23,313 bases of DNA from Bacillota bacterium (GCA_023396535.1 JAEWWD010000123.1:1-23313); one strand, 5' to 3'. Counted from the stretch's first letter, positions 6,557-16,700 are shown. Numbers and translations: made by a program. The notes: generated from the letters alone by a model not told the origin.

Positions 6557-6597
6557 AACCTTTAGGACTGATTTATTATTTCAGGAGGAATCATGCC

Positions 6598-7308
6598 ATG
6601 AAAAAGATGGAGCAGATTTACGAAGGCAAGGCCAAAAAGGTGTTCGCGACCGACGATGCGAACCTGTGCATCGTCTCCTACAAGGACGACGCCACCGCCT
6701 TCAACGGCGAGAAGCGCGGCACCATCGTGGGCAAGGGGGTAATCAACAACCGCGTGACCAACCATCTTATGCGGCTGCTGATGAAAGAGGGCATCCCCAC
6801 GCACTATGTAGAGGAGCTTTCCGATCGCGAAACCCTGGTCAAGCGCGTGAAAATCGTTCCGCTCGAAGTAATCGTGCGCAATATAGCGGCAGGCTCGCTC
6901 TCAAAGCGCCTGGGCCTTCCCGAAGGCACGCCCATGAAATCCACCGTTCTGGAGTTCTGCTATAAGGACGACGCGCTTGGCGACCCCATGGTCAACGAAT
7001 ACCACATATTCGCCATGGAATTTGCAACCCCGGAAGAGCTCAAGCTGATTTCCGACTATTCCCTCAAGATCAACCGGATACTTTCAAACTATCTGAAAGA
7101 CCTCAACATAGAGCTCGTCGATTTCAAGCTGGAGTACGGTAAAACGGCAGACGGTACCATCGTGCTTGCCGACGAAATTTCGCCGGATACCTGCCGCTTC
7201 TGGGACAGCGTAACCAAGAAAAAGCTGGATAAGGACCGCTTCCGCCGCGACATGGGGGATGTGGAGGATGCGTACCAGGAGATACTCCGCCGTCTGCTCG
7301 GAGAGTAA
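6598..7308 (+). CDS. purC: SAICAR synthetase PurC
   Basis: A 236-residue phosphoribosylaminoimidazole-succinocarboxamide synthase, the usual length. It joins CAIR and aspartate using ATP in step 7 of IMP synthesis. YEGKAKKVF near the N-terminus, KDDATAFNG, PLEVIVRNIAAGS in the middle and DEISPDTCRFWD near the C-terminus are the signature motifs. The start at 6598 is supported by AGGAGG nine bases upstream; the ATG at 6593 is out of frame. It follows the purE terminator by about 40 bases and precedes purF by nine. The next enzyme in the pathway, PurB, is missing from the cluster. Confidence 0.97.
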   Translation: MKKMEQIYEGKAKKVFATDDANLCIVSYKDDATAFNGEKRGTIVGKGVINNRVTNHLMRLLMKEGIPTHYVEELSDRETLVKRVKIVPLEVIVRNIAAGSLSKRLGLPEGTPMKSTVLEFCYKDDALGDPMVNEYHIFAMEFATPEELKLISDYSLKINRILSNYLKDLNIELVDFKLEYGKTADGTIVLADEISPDTCRFWDSVTKKKLDKDRFRRDMGDVEDAYQEILRRLLGE

Positions 7309-7317
7309 GGGGAAACC

Positions 7318-8760
7318 ATGTTCGACAAGCTCCATGAGGAATGCGGCATATTCGGCGTGTATCTCAACGAGACCGCCGACGTCGCCTCTCTTGCGTATTA
7401 CGCGCTGTACGCCCTGCAGCATCGCGGGCAGGAAAGCTGCGGCATAGCTGTCAACGACGACGGCCTGATCAATTCCTATCGGGATGCGGGCCTTGTCAAC
7501 GAAGTATTCACACCGGCCGTGCTGCACAGCCTGGGAAAGGGGCAGATGGCCATCGGCCATGTACGCTACGGCACCACCGGCAACGACGCGCGCCTCAATG
7601 CGCAGCCGCTTGTCGTCAACCATGTTAAGGGACGCATGGCGCTCGCGCACAACGGCAACCTGACCAACGACGCGCAGCTTCGGGAAGAACTGGAGCTCAA
7701 CGGCTCCATATTCCATACCACCAGCGACACCGAGGTGATTGCCTATGTCGTCACAAAGGAGCGGTTGACGTCGTCTTGCGTGGAAGAAGCCGTGAGCCGC
7801 GCGATGACAAGGCTGCGCGGGGCGTATTCCCTTGTGGTGCTTTCGCCCAGCAAACTCATCGCCGCGCGCGATCCCATGGGTTTCCATCCGCTGTGCATCG
7901 GCACGTACAAAGGCGGATACATATTCGCCTCCGAAACCTGCGCGCTGGACAGCATTGGCGCGGCATTCCTGCGCGACGTGGCCCCCGGTGAGATCGTCGT
8001 GGCCGATAAGGACGGCTTGCGCAGCATCGCCACCCATTGCGGCGGGCGCTCGTCGCTGTGCACGTTCGAGTTCATATACTTTGCACGGCCGGACAGCGTG
8101 ATAGACGGCAGTTCCGTGCATATCGCGCGGCAGCGGGCCGGCGCTTTCCTGGCGCTTGAGCATCCCGTACAGGCGGATGTGGTGGTGGGCGTGCCCGATT
8201 CCGGTATCGACGCCGCTATAGGTTATTCCCGCCAATCCGGCATCCCCTACGGCATAGGCTTTATCAAAAACAAATATGTCGCCCGCACGTTTATTGAACC
8301 GTCGCAGGCGGACAGGGAGACAAAGGTGCGCATCAAGCTCAACCCCGTAGCGGCTACGGTGAAGGGAAAGCGCGTGGTGCTCATTGACGACTCCATCGTG
8401 CGCGGCACCACCAGCGCGCGCATCGTGCAGCTATTGCGCGATACGGGCGCGACGGAGGTGCATATGCGCTCTTCCGCGCCCAAATTCCTGTACCCCTGTT
8501 ATTTCGGCACGGATATCGATTCGCAGGAGAACCTGTTTGCCTTCAAGCACAACGATGAGGAAATGAAGCGCTTGCTCAACGTCGATTCGCTGGGATTTTT
8601 AAGCGTCGGCAACGTCACAAAGCTTGCGGATCATACCGCGCTCGGCTTTTGCGACGCCTGCTTTTCCGGCAAATACCCTTGCGATCCGCCGGAGATGCGG
8701 GGGAAAAACAAATATGCCATGCGGATATCCGACCGGCAGCAGCAGGAGGGCGTGCAGTGA
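7318..8760 (+). CDS. purF: Amidophosphoribosyltransferase PurF, [4Fe-4S] Bacillus type
   Basis: A 480-residue glutamine PRPP amidotransferase, the committed step. The N-terminal Ntn glutaminase has its nucleophile at Cys9 (HEECGIFGVY), so an eight-residue propeptide must be removed. The phosphoribosyltransferase site is VVLIDDSIVRGTTS. Cys248, Cys394, Cys445 and Cys448 line up with the four [4Fe-4S] ligands of the B. subtilis enzyme, so cluster-dependent maturation and oxygen sensitivity are expected. GGGGAAA precedes the ATG. Its last four bases overlap the purM start (GTGA), implying translational coupling. Confidence 0.97.
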   Translation: MFDKLHEECGIFGVYLNETADVASLAYYALYALQHRGQESCGIAVNDDGLINSYRDAGLVNEVFTPAVLHSLGKGQMAIGHVRYGTTGNDARLNAQPLVVNHVKGRMALAHNGNLTNDAQLREELELNGSIFHTTSDTEVIAYVVTKERLTSSCVEEAVSRAMTRLRGAYSLVVLSPSKLIAARDPMGFHPLCIGTYKGGYIFASETCALDSIGAAFLRDVAPGEIVVADKDGLRSIATHCGGRSSLCTFEFIYFARPDSVIDGSSVHIARQRAGAFLALEHPVQADVVVGVPDSGIDAAIGYSRQSGIPYGIGFIKNKYVARTFIEPSQADRETKVRIKLNPVAATVKGKRVVLIDDSIVRGTTSARIVQLLRDTGATEVHMRSSAPKFLYPCYFGTDIDSQENLFAFKHNDEEMKRLLNVDSLGFLSVGNVTKLADHTALGFCDACFSGKYPCDPPEMRGKNKYAMRISDRQQQEGVQ

Positions 8761-9809
8761 GCGAACAAAAACGCAGTTTCAGCGAAAGCTATAAGGCCGC
8801 GGGCGTGGATATTACAAAAGGCTACGAAGCCGTACAGCGCATGGGCGCGCATATCAAACGCACGACGACGAAAGGCGTTCTTTCTCCCATCGGCGGGTTC
8901 GGCGGGCTGTTTGCGCCGGATGTATCGGGCATGCGGGAACCCGTATTGGTCAGTGGTACGGACGGCGTGGGCACCAAGCTCAAACTTGCGTTTGTGCTGG
9001 ACAAGCACGATACCGTGGGCATCGACTGCGTGGCCATGTGCGTTAACGATATACTCTGCTGCGGCGCGAAGCCGCTGTTTTTCCTCGATTATATCGCGCT
9101 GGGCAAGCTTGTGCCCGCGCGCGTGGAGCAAATCGTCGCGGGCGTGGCGGAAGGCTGCGTGCAGGCGGGTTGCGCGCTCATCGGCGGCGAAACCGCCGAG
9201 ATGCCCGGGTTTTATCCGGAAGACGAATACGACCTTGCGGGGTTTTCCGTAGGTTTGGCGGATAAAAAAGACATACTCGACCCCGCCAGCGTGCGCCCCG
9301 GCGACGCCTTGGTCGCGCTGCCCTCCTCCGGCGCGCATTCCAACGGTTTTTCGCTGATCCGCCGCGTGTTTGACGCAGAAGGGAATCCTTCCGCGCTTAC
9401 ACAATACAGCGACGAGCTGGGGCGCACGATTGGCGGGGCGCTGCTGGCCCCCACGCGCATCTACGTTCAGCCGGTGCTGAAGCTGTTGCAAAGCATAGCG
9501 GTTCGTTCCATGGCGCACATCACGGGCGGCGGGTTCTATGAGAACATACCGCGCTGCCTGCCGGAGGGGCTCTCTGCGCACATTCAAAAGAGCGCGCTGA
9601 AAATTCCGCCGTTGTTCGATGTGATTCAAAGGAAGGGGAATATTCCCGAGCGCGACATGTTCAACACGTTCAATATGGGCGTGGGGATGTGCCTCGTCGT
9701 GCCGCCGGACCAAGCGGATGAAGCCGTGCGACTGCTGCGAAACGAAGGCGAGGATGCGTATATCATGGGCGAAGTACTTCCCGGCGGGGAAGGGGTCGTG
9801 GTATGCTGA
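8757..9809 (+). CDS. purM: AIR synthetase PurM
   Basis: A 350-residue phosphoribosylformylglycinamidine cyclo-ligase, which closes the imidazole ring using ATP. I take the GTG at 8757 as start: AGGAGGG lies six bases upstream, it overlaps the purF stop by four bases, and the protein then begins at the family's usual position (SEQKRSFSESYKAAGVDI). Motifs are TDGVGTKLKLAF, GGETAEMPGFY and HITGGGFYENIPR. Further in-frame extension upstream lies inside purF and has no family similarity. It also overlaps purN by seven bases. Confidence 0.96.
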   Translation: MSEQKRSFSESYKAAGVDITKGYEAVQRMGAHIKRTTTKGVLSPIGGFGGLFAPDVSGMREPVLVSGTDGVGTKLKLAFVLDKHDTVGIDCVAMCVNDILCCGAKPLFFLDYIALGKLVPARVEQIVAGVAEGCVQAGCALIGGETAEMPGFYPEDEYDLAGFSVGLADKKDILDPASVRPGDALVALPSSGAHSNGFSLIRRVFDAEGNPSALTQYSDELGRTIGGALLAPTRIYVQPVLKLLQSIAVRSMAHITGGGFYENIPRCLPEGLSAHIQKSALKIPPLFDVIQRKGNIPERDMFNTFNMGVGMCLVVPPDQADEAVRLLRNEGEDAYIMGEVLPGGEGVVVC

Positions 9810-10432
9810 AAGCAAACGTCGCCGTACTAGTATCCGGCGGCGGCACGAACCTGCAGGCGCTTATCGGCGCTAAGCGGAGCGGCGCGTTGAAAAGCGGCGA
9901 GCTGCGCCTAGTCGTCAGCAGCCGCGCGGGCGCGTATGCGCTGGAGCGGGCGAAGAGCGCGGGGATACCCGCCGTCGCGCTGGACCGGCGCGGGTATCCG
10001 AACCGTGAAGCGTTCGAAGCGGCGCTGGCCGCCGTATTGGAGCAATATCGCATCGATGTGCTGGTATTAGCGGGCTTTTTGTGCATACTGAGCCCTACGT
10101 TTGTCGCCCGGTATCCCCGGCGTATCCTGAACGTGCACCCGTCCCTGCTTCCCGCGTTTGGCGGGGAAGGGTATTACGGCCTGAAGGTGCACGAGGCGGC
10201 GCTCAAACGTGGCGTAAAGGTCACGGGCGCTACGGTGCATTATGTCGACGAAGTGGCGGATGGTGGCGAAATATTGCTACAGAAGGCCGTCCGCGTGCAC
10301 AACGGCGATACGCCCAAATCCCTGCAGCAGCGCGTCATGCAGCAGGCGGAATGGGTGCTGCTGCCCAAAGCCTTGGAGCAGGTCTGCAGGCGCATATTGA
10401 GGGAAATGGCCGGCGACGGCCGCGGGAAATAG
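9803..10432 (+). CDS. purN: GAR transformylase PurN
   Basis: A 209-residue 10-formyltetrahydrofolate-dependent glycinamide ribonucleotide formyltransferase, step 3. LVSGGGTNLQAL near the N-terminus binds phosphate. Catalytic Asn110, His112 (ILNVHPSLLPAF) and Asp149 (VDEVADGGEI) match Asn106, His108 and Asp144 of E. coli PurN. The start overlaps the purM stop (ATGCTGA) with GGGGAAGGGG upstream. The ATP/formate-dependent PurT alternative is not present. Confidence 0.96.
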   Translation: MLKANVAVLVSGGGTNLQALIGAKRSGALKSGELRLVVSSRAGAYALERAKSAGIPAVALDRRGYPNREAFEAALAAVLEQYRIDVLVLAGFLCILSPTFVARYPRRILNVHPSLLPAFGGEGYYGLKVHEAALKRGVKVTGATVHYVDEVADGGEILLQKAVRVHNGDTPKSLQQRVMQQAEWVLLPKALEQVCRRILREMAGDGRGK

Positions 10433-10461
10433 TTTCAGAAGTAGTTTATGAGGAGAACAGC

Positions 10462-11184
10462 ATGACCGGAGTAGTGGAGTATCTGTCCGGCCGCGCCTAT
10501 CCCGGCCGCGGCATACTGTTGGGTAAAACCAAGGACGGCGCATATGCCGTAGCCGCGTATTTCATAATGGGACGAAGCGCAAACAGCCGTAACCGCATAT
10601 TTGAGCAGCAAGCTGACGGAAGCGTATGTACCCGGCCTCTTGATGCGGCTAAAGTGAAAGACCCGTCTCTCATACTCTATATGCCGGTGCGCACGGTGAA
10701 AGATACGCTCATTGTGACCAACGGCGACCAGACGGATACCATCGCAGACGCGTTGCTGCACGGCGGTACATTCCGCTGCGCATTGCTCACGCGTACCTAC
10801 GAGCCGGACTCGCCGAACTTTACCCCGCGTATCAGCGGCATGCTGCGCATAAAAGCCGGGGAACCCGACTATACGCTGAGCATTCTGCGCAAGAAAGCGG
10901 AGGGCATGGACTGCGACCGTTCCTTCTTTCATTACGAAGCGCCGCGTTCCGGCGAATGCCATATCATCCATACATACCTTGAGGGCGGCGATCCTCTTGA
11001 GAGCTTTGCGGGGGACCCTGTGCAGGCGGAACTGCCGGAAGGGGATATCGATGCGTTCACCAGCGCGCTGTGGGCCAGCCTGAATGCGGACAACCGCATT
11101 TCCCTGTTGATTCGCTTCCTGCCCCTTGACGGCGGGGAGGCAGTCACCCGCATTCGCAACAAATACACGGAAGGGAAGGAGTGA
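10462..11184 (+). CDS. purO: IMP cyclohydrolase, PurO type
   Basis: A 240-residue protein beginning MTGVVEYLSGRAYPGRGI, from the ATG at 10462 with GAGGAG upstream; the open frame upstream is inside purN. AYFIMGRSANSRNR, TNGDQTD and EPDSPNFTPRISG are features of the PurO-like IMP cyclohydrolase family (PF07826), first described in archaea and unrelated to the cyclohydrolase half of PurH. It closes FAICAR to IMP, the last pathway step. It sits directly before a stand-alone AICAR transformylase, overlapping it by four bases, so the two replace bifunctional PurH. It is somewhat longer than the archaeal enzymes, which I recall as about 200 residues. Confidence 0.9.
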   Translation: MTGVVEYLSGRAYPGRGILLGKTKDGAYAVAAYFIMGRSANSRNRIFEQQADGSVCTRPLDAAKVKDPSLILYMPVRTVKDTLIVTNGDQTDTIADALLHGGTFRCALLTRTYEPDSPNFTPRISGMLRIKAGEPDYTLSILRKKAEGMDCDRSFFHYEAPRSGECHIIHTYLEGGDPLESFAGDPVQAELPEGDIDAFTSALWASLNADNRISLLIRFLPLDGGEAVTRIRNKYTEGKE

Positions 11185-12359
11185 GCGCCGTGCTGCCTTT
11201 GAAATACGGTTGCAATCCCAACCAAGCCCCGGCGAGCCTGTCCCTGCCCGGCGGGGAACTGCCCGTCGCAGTGCTCAACGGCAATCCGGGCTACATCAAT
11301 TTTCTCGACGCGCTCAACGCCTGGCAGCTCGTGCGCGAGCTGCGCGCGGCGCTCAAGCTGCCCGCCGCGGCTTCCTTCAAACATGTCAGCCCGTCGGGCG
11401 CGGCGGTAGGCCTGCCGCTTGACGAAACGCTCAGGCAAATGTATTTTGTGCCGGAAGGAGAGCTTTCCTCGCTGTGCTGCGCTTATATCCGTGCGCGCGG
11501 TACGGACAGGCTGTGCTCCTTTGGCGATTTCATTGCTCTGAGCGACGTCTGCGACGTCTCCACCGCCCGCTATATCACGCAGGAAGTTTCGGACGGCGTC
11601 ATCGCCCCCGGCTATGAAGCGGAGGCGCTCGAACTATTGAAACGCAAGCGCAAGGGAAAGTACAGCGTGCTGCAGATGGACCCCGCGTATGTGCCCGCGA
11701 AGGTGGAAAGCCGGCAGGTGTTCGGCGTAACGTTCATGCAGGCGCGCAACGACGCGGTCATAACGCCCGAGTTGTTCCACAATATCGTGACGGCGAACAA
11801 AGAGTTTCCGGGTTTTGCCGTGCGGGATCTCACTGTCGCCATGATTGCATTGAAATACACGCAGTCCAACTCCGTATGCTACGCGGAGGACGGCCAGACC
11901 ATAGGCGTGGGCGCGGGGCAGCAATCCCGCATTCACTGCACGCGGCTGGCGGGCGGCAAAGCCGACCAATGGCATCTGCGCAAACACCCGAATGTGCTCG
12001 CGCTGCCGTTTCTCAATGCGCTGTCCCGGCCCGAGCGCGACAACGCCATAGACCTGTATCTTTCCGATGAGGACAGCGCCGACGTACTGGGCGAAAACGT
12101 TTGGCAGAACTTTTTTACAACCCGGCCTGAACCGCTGACCAAGGAGGAAAAGCTTGACTGGCTTGCGCGGTTTCATGAGGTTTCGCTCGCGAGCGACGCG
12201 TTCTTCCCGTTTGGGGATAATGTGGCGCGCGCCGCGCGCAGCGGCGTGAAGTATATTGCGCAGCCCGGCGGCTCCATACGCGACGACCAGGTGATTGAGA
12301 CCTGCGACAGGTACGGCATCGCCATGGCGTTCACGGGTTTGCGGCTGTTCCATCACTGA
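11181..12359 (+). CDS. purH: Stand-alone AICAR transformylase (PurH formyltransferase domain only)
   Basis: A 392-residue phosphoribosylaminoimidazolecarboxamide formyltransferase without the N-terminal MGS-like cyclohydrolase domain of PurH. LKYGCNPNQ at its start corresponds to the RYGENPHQ motif of PurH. Lys67-His68 (SFKHVSPSGAA) is the catalytic pair, and SDAFFPFGDNV, GGSIRDDQVI and the ending FTGLRLFHH fit the family. The GTG at 11181 overlaps the purO stop. A second GTG at 11190 has the better ribosome binding site (AAGGAG, eight bases away) and may be the true start. It makes FAICAR from AICAR and formyl-tetrahydrofolate, handing it to PurO. Confidence 0.93.
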   Translation: MSAVLPLKYGCNPNQAPASLSLPGGELPVAVLNGNPGYINFLDALNAWQLVRELRAALKLPAAASFKHVSPSGAAVGLPLDETLRQMYFVPEGELSSLCCAYIRARGTDRLCSFGDFIALSDVCDVSTARYITQEVSDGVIAPGYEAEALELLKRKRKGKYSVLQMDPAYVPAKVESRQVFGVTFMQARNDAVITPELFHNIVTANKEFPGFAVRDLTVAMIALKYTQSNSVCYAEDGQTIGVGAGQQSRIHCTRLAGGKADQWHLRKHPNVLALPFLNALSRPERDNAIDLYLSDEDSADVLGENVWQNFFTTRPEPLTKEEKLDWLARFHEVSLASDAFFPFGDNVARAARSGVKYIAQPGGSIRDDQVIETCDRYGIAMAFTGLRLFHH

Positions 12360-12381
12360 GCCCGGCAGACGGAGGGTATTT

Positions 12382-13659
12382 ATGGATATCATGGTTATTG
12401 GCGGCGGCGGGCGGGAGCACGCGCTTATACAGGCGCTGAAGAAAAGCCCCGAAGTCGATCGTATTTATGCGCTGCCCGGCAACGGCGGCATAGCGGCGGA
12501 CGCGACGTGCGTGGATATCGCCGCCAAGGATATTCCCGGCATGGTAGCGTTCGCAAAGGCGAACAACATCGGGTTCGCCGTCGTCGCGCCCGACGACCCG
12601 CTGGCTATGGGCGCGGTGGACGAACTGGAATCAATTGGCGTGCCGTGTTTCGGGCCCAACAAGCGTGCGGCGGTGATCGAGGGCAGCAAGGCGTTCGCAA
12701 AGGAACTCATGCGGCGCTACAACATCCCTACGGCGCGGTATGAGATATTTACAGATGAAGCCGCGGCGCTTGCGTATCTCGAAAAATCCCAATACCCCAT
12801 CGTTGTCAAGGCGGACGGGCTGGCGTTAGGCAAGGGCGTGACCGTGGCGCAGAACAGGGAAGAAGCAAGCGCGGCCGTGCGCGCCATGATGAGCGGACGT
12901 GCGTTCGGTGCGAGCGGGGACAGGGTCGTGATTGAGGAATGCCTGTTCGGCCCCGAGGTTTCCGTGCTGGCGCTGACGGACGGCAAAACGCTTGTTCCGC
13001 TTGCATCCTCCATGGACCACAAGCGTGCATATGACGAAGATAAAGGCCCCAATACGGGCGGTATGGGCGTAATCGCGCCCAATCCGTACTATACAAAGGA
13101 AATCGCGGAACTCTGCATGCGCGATATTTTCCAGCCTACCGTCGCAGCCATGAACAAGGAAGGCAGGCCGTTCAAGGGCTGCCTGTATTTCGGACTCATG
13201 CTGACAAAGGACGGCCCGAAGGTCATCGAATACAACTGCCGCTTCGGCGACCCGGAAACGCAGGCGGTGCTGCCCCTGCTTAAGACCGATCTGTTTAACG
13301 CCCTGCGCGCCGTTTCTGAGGAACGGCTCAGCGAGGTGCCCATCGAATTGAATCCTGGCGCGGCCTGCAGCGTGGTGCTTGCCTCCGGCGGATATCCCGG
13401 AAAATACGAAACGGGCAAGCCCATACACATCGGACCGGCGGCGAAGGCGGCGGATATCCGCATTACCCACGCGGGAACGAAGCTCATGGACGGCTCTGTC
13501 GTCACCGCGGGCGGACGCGTGCTCAACGTCACCGCCGTTGCGGATACGCTCCCGAACGCCGTCTCCCGCGCCTATGAGGCGGCGGCGGACGTATCGTTTG
13601 AAAATGTACACTATCGCCGCGATATCGGGCAGAGCGCATTGAAAGCGCGTTCGGAATAG
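12382..13659 (+). CDS. purD: GAR synthetase PurD
   Basis: A 425-residue phosphoribosylamine-glycine ligase with ATP-grasp fold, step 2. The start at 12382 (MDIMVIGGGGREHALIQAL) has GGAGGG five bases upstream and the family's normal beginning. Further motifs are YPIVVKADGLALGKGV in the ATP-binding subdomain, GPEVSVLALTDG, PNTGGMGVIAPNP and EYNCRFGDPETQ for metal and ATP binding. It follows the AICAR transformylase by 22 bases. The 139 bases after it hold three tandem hairpins rather than a classical terminator. Confidence 0.97.
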   Translation: MDIMVIGGGGREHALIQALKKSPEVDRIYALPGNGGIAADATCVDIAAKDIPGMVAFAKANNIGFAVVAPDDPLAMGAVDELESIGVPCFGPNKRAAVIEGSKAFAKELMRRYNIPTARYEIFTDEAAALAYLEKSQYPIVVKADGLALGKGVTVAQNREEASAAVRAMMSGRAFGASGDRVVIEECLFGPEVSVLALTDGKTLVPLASSMDHKRAYDEDKGPNTGGMGVIAPNPYYTKEIAELCMRDIFQPTVAAMNKEGRPFKGCLYFGLMLTKDGPKVIEYNCRFGDPETQAVLPLLKTDLFNALRAVSEERLSEVPIELNPGAACSVVLASGGYPGKYETGKPIHIGPAAKAADIRITHAGTKLMDGSVVTAGGRVLNVTAVADTLPNAVSRAYEAAADVSFENVHYRRDIGQSALKARSE

Positions 13660-13686
13660 TAGCTATTTTTGAATGTTAATCATCCC

Positions 13687-13767
13687 TGTGGAACGCGAAA
13701 GCGTTCCACAAATGGGTTCTTAGGGGCGTTACGCCCCTAAGCGGTGGTTTGGAGGCGGAGCCTCCAA
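13687..13767. repeat. Three tandem perfect hairpins between purD and purL
   Basis: Hairpin 1 has arms TGTGGAACGC and GCGTTCCACA (13687-13696, 13701-13710) around a GAAA tetraloop. Hairpin 2 has CTTAGGGGCG and CGCCCCTAAG (13719-13728, 13732-13741) around TTA. Hairpin 3 has TTGGAGGC and GCCTCCAA (13749-13756, 13760-13767) around GGA. The three stems are unrelated in sequence, all perfect, spaced by 7-8 bases, and none has a T-run. They resemble palindromic dispersed repeat units more than terminators. As RNA they could stabilise the purD end of the transcript or insulate purL. Confidence 0.85.
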
Positions 13768-13798
13768 CGTAATCTTAGGACTTGAAACCGGAGGAAGC

Positions 13799-16700
13799 AT
13801 GGTCTATCGCATTTATGTGGAAAAACGGCCCACGTTCGCCCAGGAGGCGAATGCGCTCAAAGAGAATCTCCGCTCGTTTTTGAATATCGGCGCGCTGGAG
13901 CGCGTTCGTATGATTAATCGGTATGACGCGGAGCGTATAGAGCCCGCGTTGTTTGAACGCTGCAAGCATACCGTATTCAGCGAACCGCAGACGGATCTCA
14001 TATACGACTCCTTACCTGAGGATTGCGCAAAAGGCGGCTGCGCCGTACTTGCCGTCGAATATCTGCCCGGCCAATTCGACCAACGCGCGGATTCCGCCGC
14101 GCAATGCATACAGCTCATTTCGCAGGGGGAGCGCCCTGTCGTGCGCAATGCCCGCGTATACATTCTGTATGGCGCGCTGACGGAAGAAGACGTGCTGGCC
14201 ATCAAACGCTACCTTATCAACCCGGTGGATAGCAGAGAAGCGGCGCTGGAACTGCCGGATACGCTCATTTATGAATATGAAGCGCCGGAACCAGTGCCTG
14301 TGCTGACGGGCTTTATCAGCCTGGAAGGAGCGGGGCTGCAGGATTTCCTCGGGGAATACAGGCTGGCCATGGATTTGGACGATCTGAGATTCTGCCAGGA
14401 GTATTTCAGGAGCGAGAAACGCGACCCTACGCTGACCGAGCTGCGGGTAATCGACACCTATTGGTCGGACCATTGCCGCCATACCACATTCCTGACCAAA
14501 ATCGATAAAGTTTCCTTCGATCACTCCGCCGCGCAGCGCACATATGAAGACTATCTTTCACTGCGGCGGGAGCTTGGCGTAAAAAAGCCGGTCACGCTGA
14601 TGGATATGGCGACGATTGCGGCGAAATATCTGAAGAAAACGGGCAGGCTCGACGCACTGGACGAATCGGATGAAATCAACGCCTGTACCGTAAAAGTGGC
14701 CGTGGATGTAAACGGCACGCGCGAACCGTGGCTGCTGCTGTTCAAGAATGAAACGCACAACCACCCCACCGAAATTGAGCCGTTCGGCGGCGCGGCCACC
14801 TGCATCGGCGGGGCCATCCGCGATCCGCTCTCGGGCCGCGCGTACGTATACCAGGCTATGCGGGTGACGGGCGCGGGGAACCCGCTGCAGCCATTGAAGG
14901 ATACGCCGAAGGGCAAACTGCCCCAGCGTAAAATTGTGCGGGAGGCGGCGGCGGGTTACAGCTCCTACGGCAACCAGATCGGCCTTGCCACGGGGCTAGT
15001 GGACGAAATTTACCATCCCGGCTACGCCGCGAAGCGCATGGAAATCGGCGCGGTGGTCGGCGCGGCCCCGCAATCGCAGGTGCGCCGCGAACAGCCCGCG
15101 CCCGGCGACGTGGTGTTGCTTATCGGCGGGCGTACCGGGCGGGACGGCTGCGGCGGTGCGACAGGCTCTTCCAAAACCCACAGCCTCTCTTCTCTTGAAA
15201 GCTGCGGCGCGGAGGTTCAAAAGGGCAACGCGCCTGAAGAGCGCAAGCTGCAGCGGCTGTTCCGCAACCCGGAGGCCGCGCGGCTCATCAAGCGCTGCAA
15301 CGATTTCGGCGCGGGCGGCGTATCCGTCGCCATAGGCGAGCTCGCCGACGGGCTTACGATAGAGCTTGACGCGGTGCCTAAGAAATACGAAGGCCTGACC
15401 GGCACCGAACTCGCCATCAGCGAATCGCAGGAGCGCATGGCCGTTCTCCTGGAAGAAAAGGATGCGGCGCGCTTTATGGCGCTTGCAGCCGAAGAAAATC
15501 TTGAAGCCACGCCTGTGGCGCGCGTACAGGCCGAGGCACGGCTTGTTATGATGCAGGGCGGCCGGGCTATCGTGGATATTTCCCGTGAATTCCTCAACAC
15601 CAACGGGGCGGAGAAACACGCGGATGCCCATGTGAATAAGCCGCACGTGGCCGTGTATCCCTTTGCCGAAGGGTCTGTGCGGGACCGGCTGTTTCGCATG
15701 ACGGCGGATCTCAACGTGTGCTCTAAGCGCGGACTGATTGAACGCTTCGACGCAACAATAGGCGCGGGCAGCGTGCTGATGCCGCTCGGCGGCGAACGGC
15801 AGAGGACTCCGGCGCAGGTCATGGCGGCAAAATTCCCCGTGCTGCAAGCAAAGACCAACTCTTGTTCCGTCATGGCGTACGGCTTCAACCCTAGCTTGAG
15901 CGAAGCCGACCCATACGCGGGCGCATACTGTGCGGTGGTAGAATCCGTTGCGAAACTTGTGGCTTCCGGCGCCGAATTATCGCAATGCTACCTAACGTTT
16001 CAGGAATACTTCGAATGCCTTCGGCAGGACGATACGCGCTGGGGTAAGCCGCTTGCCGCGCTGTTGGGTGCATTGCGGGCTCAGCTTGACCTGGGGCTCG
16101 CCGCGATAGGCGGCAAGGATTCTATGAGCGGCTCGTTTGAAGAGCTGGACGTGCCGCCCACCCTCGTTTCCTTTGCCGTCGCGGCGGAGGATACCGCACA
16201 CATCGTATCACCCGAATTCAAGCGCGCGGGCTCCCGCATTGCGCTGCTTTCTCCAGACTTCGATGATAACGGCCTGCCAACGCCGGCAAGCCTGAAGAAA
16301 CTATGGAATAAAGCGCAGGAACTCCTACGCTCCGGGAGGGCGCTTTCCGCATGGACGCCAGTATTCGGCGGCGTAGTGGAAGGTCTATTTAAAATGGCGC
16401 TGGGCAACCGCATTGGCTGCAGACTGACTGCTTCCGAAGATGTGCTGTTCGCGCATTGCTGCGGCGGGTTGGTTCTCGAAACTCTTCCGGAGGAAACGGC
16501 TGGCGTTACGCTGGGCGAAACGATGGCGGAATACAGAATAGAGGTTTCGGGGGATGTTATTTCTCTGGAAGAACTGGAGCGCGCGTACGACGCGACGCTT
16601 GAGCCCATATATCCCACCCGCATCGCAAAGCCGGAAGCAACATCCGCGCTCATAGCATACCGATATGATAAGGGCAGGATTGCCGTTCCCGCGACGCGTA

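Noticed and set aside
6557..6597. Independent promoter for purC
   Set aside because: TATTAT at 6574-6579 would start transcription inside the ribosome binding site and has no real -35.
7084..8235. A 383-codon open frame on the minus strand across purC and purF
   Set aside because: It is antisense to two unmistakable pur genes, has no family motifs or ribosome binding site, and results from GC-rich codon bias.
8631..9815. A 394-codon minus-strand frame opposite purM
   Set aside because: Same reason: the plus-strand PurM motifs are complete and the antisense translation resembles nothing.
10081..10461. Upstream extension of the purO frame
   Set aside because: It overlaps purN in another frame; the ATG at 10462 has its own ribosome binding site and the family's N-terminus.
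13660..13798. Intrinsic terminator after purD
   Set aside because: None of the three hairpins is followed by a T-run, and purL continues the operon.
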